From Marivita sp030148515 (lineage in GTDB: Bacteria > Pseudomonadota > Alphaproteobacteria > Rhodobacterales > Rhodobacteraceae): DNA of 64,000 bases. Made by a program: the position numbers and the translations under genes. The notes beneath the pieces are model-generated. The model worked only from the letters and a program-made list of their open reading frames with translations. It searched no databases and was not told the origin of the DNA. The stretch spans positions 310,001-374,000 of the forward strand of contig NZ_CP180351.1 of the NCBI RefSeq assembly GCF_048006345.1, read 5' to 3'. Below, one piece after another: positions 49,376 through 56,198 of this stretch. The first letter of the stretch is position 1. Each line of letters begins with the position of its first letter.

Positions 49376-49860
49376 GCCCTGCTGCCAAGCCGCCGAAAAA
49401 GGTGGATGAGAAACGCCAGAAACGGTCGGCATCGCGGCTTTATGCCGTGCAGGCGCTGTTCCAGATGGAACATTCGGGCCAGACGGTCGACAAGGTGGCG
49501 GCAGAATTCCTTGACCATCGGTTTGGTTTGGCGCAGGTTGATGGTGAAGAATTGGTCGAAGGCGATGTCGACCTGTTCCGCCGGATCACTGAGGAAGCGG
49601 TGAACTGGCAGGCCAAGATCGACCAGATGACCGATCGGGGCCTTGTGGCGAAGTGGCCTATCGCGCGGATTGATCCGACGTTGCGGGCGCTGTTCCGCGC
49701 AGCTGGCGCCGAGCTTGTGGCGACGGAAACACCGCCCAAGGTCATCATCAACGAGTATGTGGATGTGGCGCGGGCGTTCTTTCCCGAGGGCAAGGAACCG
49801 CAATTCGTCAATGCCGTTTTGGATCACATGGCGCGCGAGGCACGGCCAGAGGCGTTCTGA
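49372..49860 (+). CDS. nusB: transcription antitermination factor NusB
   Basis: A 162-residue NusB of the helical RNA-binding fold, working with S10 in rRNA antitermination. RSASRLYAVQALFQMEHSG at the start and PPKVIINEYVDVARAFFPEGKEPQFVNAVLDHMARE in the second half are diagnostic. It is the usual partner of ribH. Confidence 0.95.
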   Translation: MSPAAKPPKKVDEKRQKRSASRLYAVQALFQMEHSGQTVDKVAAEFLDHRFGLAQVDGEELVEGDVDLFRRITEEAVNWQAKIDQMTDRGLVAKWPIARIDPTLRALFRAAGAELVATETPPKVIINEYVDVARAFFPEGKEPQFVNAVLDHMAREARPEAF

Positions 49861-49937
49861 CCCTTGGCTGCGCGGATTGAGTGCTTTGATATCTCGGTCC
49901 AGCGTCCTATCTGTTGTTCACCGACGAGAGGTGGCGC

Positions 49938-50270
49938 ATGCCCGACCTGATCAAAATGTATATCCGTCAAACAGCCATCGGGTTCGCCTTGTCGGCGGTG
50001 TTTGTGACGCTTCTGCTTTATTTCAATATCGTGAACCTGTGGCATCTGGTGACGCATACCGATGTCGGGCTGCTCGCGGTGTTTTTGCTGTGGCTGTTCA
50101 ACGGCATCGTCTTTGCGGGGGTTCAGTTCGGCATTTCCATCATGTTGATGAAATATGACGACGAAGATGACGACGATGACGATCATCGCGGCATGCCGGT
50201 CGGGCTAACCCCAATCCGTGTCGAAGCCCACGCGCCGCGCGGGCAAAATCGCCAGATTTCAAGAAGATAA
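49938..50270 (+). CDS. membrane protein with acidic tail, unknown function
   Basis: A 110-residue protein with two predicted membrane helices (about 13-35, FALSAVFVTLLLYFNIVNLW, and about 45-70, VGLLAVFLLWLFNGIVFAGV) and then a run of Asp residues (DDEDDDDDDH). GAGAGGTGG precedes ATG 49938. No family recognised. It may extend into the structured region that follows. Confidence 0.65.
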   Translation: MPDLIKMYIRQTAIGFALSAVFVTLLLYFNIVNLWHLVTHTDVGLLAVFLLWLFNGIVFAGVQFGISIMLMKYDDEDDDDDDHRGMPVGLTPIRVEAHAPRGQNRQISRR

Positions 50271-50437
50271 GCGGCGGGAACCACGGCAACCGTGCGGTTC
50301 TCTCATTCCCGAGGACCTGTATGTACAGGTGGGCGTCGGTTAACCGGACCAGGGCCCGGACAGAGCCAACTCCCTCGGAATTGCTTAAGGCCACCGGAAT
50401 GCAACCTGTCACGCATAGCGCAGAAACCCGCCAGCCC
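50271..50437 (+). ncRNA. candidate structured RNA (possibly 6S-like)
   Basis: The gap after the preceding gene folds well as one unit: GGCGGG (50273-50278) pairs with CCCGCC (50427-50432), and CCGAGG (50309-50314) with CCTCGG (50373-50378), with a hairpin GAACCACGG/CCGT..GGTTC at 50278-50300 and ACCTGTA/TACAGGT at 50315-50330. A closing stem, a central open region and a terminal stem in about 165 nt resemble 6S RNA in outline. Strand and identity are inferred, not proven. Confidence 0.4.
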
Positions 50438-50507
50438 ATGAGGTAGGCGCGAAGAGCCTCCGTGACAAGGGGTATTTCTGGTCAGCAGCGACGATGTCTT
50501 GATTTTT

Positions 50508-50522
50508 GTTCACACTTTGTTC
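50508..50522. promoter_or_regulatory. LexA (SOS) box
   Basis: GTTC-ACACTTT-GTTC, an exact alphaproteobacterial LexA direct repeat, ending 13 bp before the mmcB start. Confidence 0.8.
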
Positions 50523-50535
50523 ATGTGTGTTGGGT

Positions 50536-51015
50536 ATGACCGTCTTACCTGATCAACGTATCGGCGTATGTGCCGACTTGCAGCCCGGACAAGTTCTGGC
50601 GCGGGGGGTGTGCCGCCACCTTGCGAGCCACGGCTTTTCGGTGATCGAGGAATTCGTGCCGGATCGCGGTATGCGGGTCGATGTGATGGCGTTGGGGCCG
50701 AAAGGCGAGATCTGGATCGTCGAATGCAAATCCTCGCGCGCGGATTTTCAGTCGGATCAGAAATGGGAAGGCTATCTTGACTGGTGTGACCGCTATTTCT
50801 GGGCGGTTGATCTGGAGTTTCCGTCAGAGCTTTTGCCGGTCGAAACCGGCCTGATCATCGCAGACGGGTATGACGCGGAAATCGTGCGGATGGCCCCCGA
50901 GGACAAGCTTGCCGGAGCGCGGCGGAATGCGCTGATCCGAAAATTCGCCACCCATGCGGCGCGCCGACTGCACGCACTTCGTGATCCGGAGGCAATGCTG
51001 AGCGCTTGGGCTTGA
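50536..51015 (+). CDS. mmcB: MmcB family DNA repair protein
   Basis: A 159-residue protein of the MmcB family with a PD-(D/E)xK nuclease core: Asp in RVDVMALGPKG and the ExK of IWIVECKSSRADF. MmcB takes part in damage tolerance and its gene is under LexA control in Caulobacter relatives. The LexA box directly upstream agrees. I start at ATG 50536; upstream codons overlap the operator. Confidence 0.9.
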   Translation: MTVLPDQRIGVCADLQPGQVLARGVCRHLASHGFSVIEEFVPDRGMRVDVMALGPKGEIWIVECKSSRADFQSDQKWEGYLDWCDRYFWAVDLEFPSELLPVETGLIIADGYDAEIVRMAPEDKLAGARRNALIRKFATHAARRLHALRDPEAMLSAWA

Positions 51016-51111
51016 GACGAAAGACTGCGGCAAAGGCATAGAAAGATTTGGACAAGAAAAAATCTTGATTGCTATTTTCCGGATTTCGGCAAATCTCGCC
51101 GTTAGAGCGAC

Positions 51112-51642
51112 ATGTCTTTTTCCTTCTTCCTCAAGCCTTTTTTGCGGAGCATCCCGATGCCCATTCCCGGCGACCTGTTCGCCCCTCATTTGATGATCTG
51201 TTTCGGTGTCGACGTGGATTTGCCAGGTGCGGTTTCCGCGGACAACAAGATCGAATTTCGTGCGCCTTTGAAAGGCATTGCAAAATATGCAGGGCGCAGC
51301 CTGGGGCTTGGCAAGCTTAAGGGCGAATGTGCCACTGGGGTGCAATCCGCGCTTTGGCTGAACGGGGTCAAGATCGGCGGGACGCGCAACTGGAAACCCG
51401 GGCGAAAGGTCAAAGGCAATGACGTTTCGCCGGGGACGGCAATCGCGTCGTTTCGCGACGGGGTGTATCAAAACGATCATGCCGCGATCTTCGTAAAACA
51501 GGACGCCGACGGGATCACCGTCTACGATCAGTATAACAAGCCGCCGAAGCCGTGGGGCGTGCGGGTCCTGAAGTTCGGAACAAAGCGAAAAAACGACTAT
51601 TCGAATGATGGCGAATTTTTCTACACCATCGTTCTGAACTAA
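51112..51642 (+). CDS. BPSL0067-family amidase-like protein
   Basis: A 176-residue protein matching the BPSL0067 family, CHAP/NlpC-P60-like amidases thought to cut peptidoglycan peptides. LKGECATGVQSALW has the likely catalytic Cys, QNDHAAIFVKQ the His and ITVYDQYNKPP a third polar residue. No signal peptide or membrane segment is evident. ATG 51112 has a weak binding site; ATG 51157 (MPIPGDLF) has GGAG seven bases upstream and may be the real start. Related proteins include secretion-system effectors, but no immunity or secretion gene is nearby. Confidence 0.7.
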   Translation: MSFSFFLKPFLRSIPMPIPGDLFAPHLMICFGVDVDLPGAVSADNKIEFRAPLKGIAKYAGRSLGLGKLKGECATGVQSALWLNGVKIGGTRNWKPGRKVKGNDVSPGTAIASFRDGVYQNDHAAIFVKQDADGITVYDQYNKPPKPWGVRVLKFGTKRKNDYSNDGEFFYTIVLN

Positions 51643-51657
51643 GAGAGCAAATGCGGC

Positions 51658-51855
51658 TTACTTGCGCTTGGGTTTGACCTTGCGGGCGGCGGTGGCGGCG
51701 AGGCGGATTTCCTCGGCGATTTCGTCTGCCTCTTCAGGGGAAAAATCCATCGGGATCTCGATGCCATCTGCCAGAATGAACAGGCGCACCATGCCCAGAT
51801 CGGTTGGGCCGATTTGGAGGTTGGCTTCGATGTCGCGTTCGGTGTTGATGCCCAT
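51658..51855 (-). CDS. DUF6324-type small protein
   Basis: A 65-residue acidic protein (MGINTERDIEANLQIGPTD, then IEIPMDFSPEEADEIAEEI and a basic end) that I place in a small Rhodobacterales family of unknown function (DUF6324, by memory). GGAGA lies eight bases before ATG 51855. A much longer frame extends through the GNAT gene in reverse and is not used. Confidence 0.65.
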   Translation of the reverse strand: MGINTERDIEANLQIGPTDLGMVRLFILADGIEIPMDFSPEEADEIAEEIRLAATAARKVKPKRK

Positions 51856-51945
51856 GACAGGTCTCCGGCGGGATGGAAGGTCAGGACATGGCCCATAGCG
51901 CTGGGGGGCTTGTTTTGCAAGATGGAGCCGGGGCAGAGTGCCAGC

Positions 51946-52431
51946 ATGTCTGACGGTGTTTCCCTTCGCAGCTATGATCCCGGTGATTTCGACTGGCTGG
52001 TCGACCTGCATGGCCGCCATTACGCCGAGGCGGAGGGGTTTGACGAGACGTTTGCGCCGCTGGTGGCGACAATCTTGCGGGATTTCGAAGCCGGGCACGA
52101 CCCGAGCTGTGAACGCGGCTGGATTGCGGTGCGGGATGGTGCGCGGCTGGGCAGCATCTTTTGCGTCCGTCTGGACGACATGACGGCCAAGCTTCGGCTG
52201 TTCATTCTGTCGCCCGAAGCGCGGGGCATGGGTCTGGGCAAGCGGATGCTGACCACCTGCATGGGATTCGCACGCATGTGCGGGTACACTGGGATGCAGC
52301 TTTGGACGCATGAAAGCCACGCAGCCGCCTGCGCACTCTACCGCGCCAATGGCTGGCGCTGCACATCGTCCAAGCCGGTGCACAGCTTTGGCGTCGATCT
52401 GGTGGAACAGGCGTGGGAAGTCACGTTGTAG
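51946..52431 (+). CDS. GNAT family acetyltransferase
   Basis: A 161-residue GNAT protein: RLFILSPEARGMGLGKRMLTTCMGFA carries the acetyl-CoA loop and LWTHESHAAACALYRANGWR is motif B. Similar proteins are fused to MarR regulators in other bacteria; here it stands alone. I use ATG 51946, where the conserved part starts; an ATG at 51922 is also open. tRNA-His follows. Confidence 0.83.
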   Translation: MSDGVSLRSYDPGDFDWLVDLHGRHYAEAEGFDETFAPLVATILRDFEAGHDPSCERGWIAVRDGARLGSIFCVRLDDMTAKLRLFILSPEARGMGLGKRMLTTCMGFARMCGYTGMQLWTHESHAAACALYRANGWRCTSSKPVHSFGVDLVEQAWEVTL

Positions 52432-52483
52432 CGGCAGATGGGTCTTGCAAAGGCTGGAACCTGCCGTTATTTCGCCCCTCAGT

Positions 52484-52560
52484 GCCGACATAGCTCAGTA
52501 GGTTAGAGCGCTTGATTGTGGATCAAGAGGTCCCCCGTTCGAGCCGGGGTGTCGGTACCA
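52484..52560 (+). tRNA. tRNA-His (GTG)
   Basis: Cloverleaf with acceptor GCCGACA/TGTCGGT, D arm TAGCTCAG, anticodon loop TTGTGGA (GTG) and T arm CCCCGTTCGAGCCGGGG, with CCA encoded at 52558-52560. The discriminator is A73 and no G-1 is encoded (the base before is T), the alphaproteobacterial exception to the usual G-1:C73 identity pair. Confidence 0.95.
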
Positions 52561-52563
52561 TCC

Positions 52564-52869
52564 TCACTTTGTTTCGATGTCGATGGTCTGTATCAGACGT
52601 CCGCTGTCGCGGGCAAAGATCAGGATTTGATCATCCTCGGTCACCACGGCGTACCAGTTGCGCGCTTGTGTGAAGGCGGTGGCGGTTGTGCCGCTCGGCA
52701 GGGTGATCGTATCGGGCAGGGGCGTGGCACTTTGATTGTAGCGGATGACAATCAGTGCAGTGATGAGTATGACCCCCCCGATCATAGTAGCGGTCAGGAC
52801 CGTCACCAGTCGCCGCAGGAAACGCAGGTTGGCCGGTTCCGGGGCCTGATCTTCGGGGGCGTTGTCCAT
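52564..52869 (-). CDS. DUF6476-type membrane protein
   Basis: A 101-residue protein with one membrane helix (about 20-42, LVTVLTATMIGGVILITALIV) after a short acidic start and a small soluble domain that ends in EDDQILIFARDSGRLIQTIDI, resembling part of a beta-propeller blade. Likely DUF6476 (by memory). Its ATG overlaps the rluD start within a shared CATG; GGAG lies seven bases upstream inside rluD. Confidence 0.68.
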   Translation of the reverse strand: MDNAPEDQAPEPANLRFLRRLVTVLTATMIGGVILITALIVIRYNQSATPLPDTITLPSGTTATAFTQARNWYAVVTEDDQILIFARDSGRLIQTIDIETK

Positions 52870-53893
52870 GTCTGACTCCATTCTGCGCGTGACCATCGGG
52901 GCCGAGCCGCCGCCGCGCCTTGATAAGGCCTTGGCGCGCGACGTGCCAGAGGAGGCGGCGCTGTCGCGAACACGGCTGGCCAAGCTGATCGACGAAGGTG
53001 CGGTGCGGCACGCAGGTCAGGTGGTGACCAATCCCAAGATCAGCGTGACCGAAGGGGACGTGATCGAGATCGCGCTGCCTGAAGTGACGGAAAGCCATAT
53101 CGAGGCGGAAAAGCTGCCGCTCGACGTGCGATATGAGGACGATGACCTGATCGTGGTCATGAAACCAGCGGGCATGGTGGTGCATCCGGCACCGGGCACG
53201 CCTGATGGCACGTTGGTCAATGCGCTGCTCCACCATTTTGGGGGCAAGCTGTCGGGTGTGGGTGGTGTTGGGCGGCCGGGTATCGTGCACCGGATCGACA
53301 AGGACACCAGCGGGTTGCTGGTGATCGCCAAATCGGATCGCGCACATCACGGGCTGGCGGACCAGTTTGCGGCGCATAGTGTCGAACGGCTTTATCTGGC
53401 TCTGGTGCATGGGCATCCCGACCCTGCCGATCCCCGTTTGCGTGGAGTGCGGGGCGTGTCGATCGAACCGGGTGCGGTGATCAAGGTCACCAGTGATCTC
53501 GCGCGGCACAAGACGGACCGTCAGAAACAGGCGGTGTTTTTCGGGCATGGCAAACATGCGATCACGCGGGCGCGCGTGCTGGAGGTGTTTGGTACCCCAG
53601 CACAGCTGTCGCTGGTGGAGTGTCGGCTTGAGACCGGGCGCACCCATCAGATCCGGGTGCATATGGCGCATGCCGGGCATGGGCTCATCGGTGATCCGGT
53701 CTACGGCGGAAGACGCAAGGTGGCCAAGGGCGCGCTGCCGGATGAGGCGATGGTGCGTTTGGCCGCGTTCGACCGTCAGGCGCTGCATGCGGCGGTTTTG
53801 GGGTTTGAGCATCCCGTAAGCGGTGAAACCATCCGGTTCGAAGCCGCGTTACCCCAGGACATGGATGATCTGATCACAAGTTTGCGTGGCTGA
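52868..53893 (+). CDS. rluD: 23S rRNA pseudouridine synthase RluD-type
   Basis: A 341-residue RluA/RluD-family enzyme: an S4 RNA-binding domain (about 18-75) then the catalytic domain with VMKPAGMVVHPAPG and the catalytic Asp144 in HRIDKDTSGLLVIAKS, plus LETGRTHQIRVHMAH. RluD modifies helix 69. ATG 52868 shares three bases with the opposite ATG of the membrane-protein gene. Confidence 0.92.
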   Translation: MSDSILRVTIGAEPPPRLDKALARDVPEEAALSRTRLAKLIDEGAVRHAGQVVTNPKISVTEGDVIEIALPEVTESHIEAEKLPLDVRYEDDDLIVVMKPAGMVVHPAPGTPDGTLVNALLHHFGGKLSGVGGVGRPGIVHRIDKDTSGLLVIAKSDRAHHGLADQFAAHSVERLYLALVHGHPDPADPRLRGVRGVSIEPGAVIKVTSDLARHKTDRQKQAVFFGHGKHAITRARVLEVFGTPAQLSLVECRLETGRTHQIRVHMAHAGHGLIGDPVYGGRRKVAKGALPDEAMVRLAAFDRQALHAAVLGFEHPVSGETIRFEAALPQDMDDLITSLRG

Positions 53894-53980
53894 AACAATC
53901 GTCCCATGTGCGTGAGCGCACTGACATGCCGCTTACAACCGCGTCGGTGTGCGTTAAATTGGATTTAACGAAACGCAGAT

Positions 53981-54008
53981 ACTTGAAATCGTCGGGCCGC
54001 TTCCCAAA
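53981..54008 (+). promoter_or_regulatory. candidate heat-shock promoter of rpoH
   Basis: CTTGAAA (53981-53987), 14 bases, CCCAAAT (54002-54008): close to the sigma-32 consensus CTTGAAA / CCCCATnT. The site ends 38 bp before rpoH, so RpoH may drive its own gene. Confidence 0.5.
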
Positions 54009-54046
54009 TTGGATGTTAAGCCCGTAAACATTGGAGGGACAAGGGT

Positions 54047-54943
54047 ATGGCCAATTATGCGAATCTCCCGGCCCCGTCACCGGAAGCTGGACTGAGCCGC
54101 TACTTGCAGGAAATCCGGAAGTTTCCGCTTCTGGAACCCGAAGAAGAGTACATGCTCGCCAAGCGTTGGGTCGAGCAGGAAGACACCGAAGCCGCACACA
54201 GGATGGTCACAAGCCACCTGCGCCTCGCCGCGAAGATCGCGATGGGCTATCGTGGCTATGGTCTGCCGCAGGCCGAGGTGATCTCGGAGGCGAATGTCGG
54301 GCTGATGCAGGCGGTCAAACGGTTCGATCCCGAAAAGGGCTTCCGTCTGGCGACCTACGCCATGTGGTGGATCCGTGCGTCGATCCAGGAATATATCCTG
54401 CGGTCCTGGTCTCTGGTGAAGCTGGGCACGACCTCCGCGCAGAAAAAGCTGTTCTTCAACCTTCGCAAAGCCAAATCGCGTATCGGTGCTCTTGAGGAGG
54501 GTGATCTGCGTCCTGAGCACGTTCAGAAAATCGCGACCGATCTTGGGGTGACCGAGGACGAAGTGATCTCCATGAACCGGCGGCTGTCGGGGGGCGATGC
54601 GTCTTTGAACGCCACCGTCGGTTCCGAAGGCGAAGGCACGATGCAGTGGCAGGACTGGCTCGAGGACGAGAGCGCGGATCAGGCGGGCGATTATGAAGAA
54701 CGCGACGAGCTGGAAGCGCGCCGGGCGATGCTGGTTCAGGCAATGGATGTGCTGAACGACCGCGAGAAGGACATTCTGACCCAGCGCCGTCTGGCCGACA
54801 AGCCGGTCACGCTCGAGGATTTGTCGGCGCAATACGATGTCAGCCGTGAACGCATCCGCCAGATCGAGGTGCGTGCGTTCGAGAAGCTGCAGAAGCGGAT
54901 GCGTGATTTGGCCCGCGAGCAGGGTTTGCTGAGCGCCGTTTGA
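54047..54943 (+). CDS. rpoH: heat-shock sigma factor RpoH (sigma-32)
   Basis: A 298-residue sigma-70 group factor. Region 2 has LRLAAKIAMGYRGYGLPQAEVISEANVGLMQAVKRFDPEKGFRL-type sequence with RLATYAMWWIRASIQEYILRSW, the RpoH box is QKKLFFNLRKAK, and region 4 ends with VSRERIRQIEVRAFEKL. Anti-terminator-like GGAGGGACAAGGGT precedes the ATG. Roseobacters often have two RpoH; this one cannot be numbered from sequence alone. Confidence 0.95.
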   Translation: MANYANLPAPSPEAGLSRYLQEIRKFPLLEPEEEYMLAKRWVEQEDTEAAHRMVTSHLRLAAKIAMGYRGYGLPQAEVISEANVGLMQAVKRFDPEKGFRLATYAMWWIRASIQEYILRSWSLVKLGTTSAQKKLFFNLRKAKSRIGALEEGDLRPEHVQKIATDLGVTEDEVISMNRRLSGGDASLNATVGSEGEGTMQWQDWLEDESADQAGDYEERDELEARRAMLVQAMDVLNDREKDILTQRRLADKPVTLEDLSAQYDVSRERIRQIEVRAFEKLQKRMRDLAREQGLLSAV

Positions 54944-54966
54944 TACCTCGACCGATAAGAATTTTG

Positions 54967-54996
54967 AAAACGCCGGGCCTGTGCCCGGCGTTTTTT
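54967..54996 (+). terminator. intrinsic terminator of rpoH
   Basis: AACGCCGGGC and GCCCGGCGTT form a ten-base-pair stem around CTGT, followed by TTTTTT (to 54996), 23 bp after the rpoH stop. Confidence 0.92.
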
Positions 54997-55034
54997 CGTG
55001 TTACGCCAAGGCCAACACAGAGGAGGATCGAGGT

Positions 55035-56003
55035 ATGACGGATATTCGGTGGGGCATTCTGGGGGCTGCCAAATTCGCGCGGCAGCATCTGGCACCGGCC
55101 ATCCACGCCGCGCGCCAGTCGCGGCTGGCAGTCTTGGGCACGTCTGATGCGGCCAAGGCAGCCCCGTTTCAGGAGATCGACAGCTCGCTTCGCGTGGTGG
55201 ACAGCTATGACGCGGTCCTGGCTGATCCCGAGGTCGATGCGGTTTATATTCCGCTGCCGAACACGCTGCATGTGGACTGGACGCGAAAGGCGCTTGAGGC
55301 GGGCAAGCATGTGCTGTGCGAGAAACCGATCGCGATGCAGGCGGGCGAGATTGACGCACTCATTGCGCTCCGCGACAGCACCGGGTTGGTGGCGGCAGAG
55401 GCCTATATGATCGTTCATCATCCGCAGTGGCAGCAGGTGCGCGATTGGGTGCAGGGCGGTGAGATCGGACGCCTTTTGCGGGTCAATGCCACGTTCAGCT
55501 ATGACAATTCCGGCGATCCCGGGAATATCCGCAACACGGTAGATTTGGGCGGCGGGAGCCTGCCGGATATCGGGGTCTACACGCTGGGCTGCACGCGGTT
55601 CGTGACGGGGCAGGAGCCGGAGCGCATTCTTTACGCGGATATCCGGCGCGAAAACGGGGTCGAGGTAACCACCGAAGCTGTGGTGCAGTTCGACGGGTTC
55701 ACGCTGACCTCTCTGACCTCTATGCGCATGACACCACATCAAAATGTGACGTTCCATGGCTCAGCAGGGGTGATCGAGGTTGTGACCGGGTTCAATCCGC
55801 AGGTGCATGGCCATGCCGAAGTGCGGCTGGCGCGGCCGGGGCAGCCGACGCAGATCGTGCAGTTTCCGGGTGTGAACCATTATGTCTTGCAGATCGAAGC
55901 TTTTGGTGCCGCTGTGCGAGGGGAGGCGGCGTATCCCTGTCCGCTGGAATTCAGCCAAGGCACGCAGCGGCTGATCGACATGATCTGGGCGGCGGAGACA
56001 TAA
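55035..56003 (+). CDS. Gfo/Idh/MocA family oxidoreductase
   Basis: A 322-residue NAD(P)-dependent sugar/inositol-type dehydrogenase. The N-terminal Rossmann motif is WGILGAAKFARQHLAPAI, the family EKP motif is HVLCEKPIAM (Lys binds substrate), and the C-terminal domain follows (GGGSLPDIGVYTL). Substrate unknown. GAGGAGG precedes ATG 55035. Confidence 0.9.
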   Translation: MTDIRWGILGAAKFARQHLAPAIHAARQSRLAVLGTSDAAKAAPFQEIDSSLRVVDSYDAVLADPEVDAVYIPLPNTLHVDWTRKALEAGKHVLCEKPIAMQAGEIDALIALRDSTGLVAAEAYMIVHHPQWQQVRDWVQGGEIGRLLRVNATFSYDNSGDPGNIRNTVDLGGGSLPDIGVYTLGCTRFVTGQEPERILYADIRRENGVEVTTEAVVQFDGFTLTSLTSMRMTPHQNVTFHGSAGVIEVVTGFNPQVHGHAEVRLARPGQPTQIVQFPGVNHYVLQIEAFGAAVRGEAAYPCPLEFSQGTQRLIDMIWAAET

Positions 56004-56175
56004 TTCGGGTCGTTGGATACCGCTCAGGATCCTTGTGAGAACAGCAGAGTTGCGCTCGAGTTGTGGTGAACTGATTGTCCGTCGAAACTGTGGAGCGTTT
56101 GCCGCTACACAAAAGTAAGGCACCGTTCATTCTGTTGGAGGACAAAATTCTGCTTTTGTTGAGAAGGTAACTGTT
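56004..56175 (+). other. AT-richer gap before the AMP-ligase-like gene
   Basis: About 170 bp with no coding frame. GAGAAGG at 56161-56167 serves the small upstream frame described next. I see no clear promoter or terminator. Confidence 0.5.
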
Positions 56176-56196
56176 ATGTCGCTTTGGGCATTTTAG
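56176..56196 (+). CDS. six-codon leader ORF
   Basis: ATG at 56176 with GAGAAGG eight bases before it opens MSLWAF and stops at TAG 56194-56196, two bases before the ATG of the AMP-ligase-like gene. That ATG has no binding site of its own, so ribosomes may reach it by re-initiation. Confidence 0.35.
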   Translation: MSLWAF

Positions 56197-56198
56197 CC

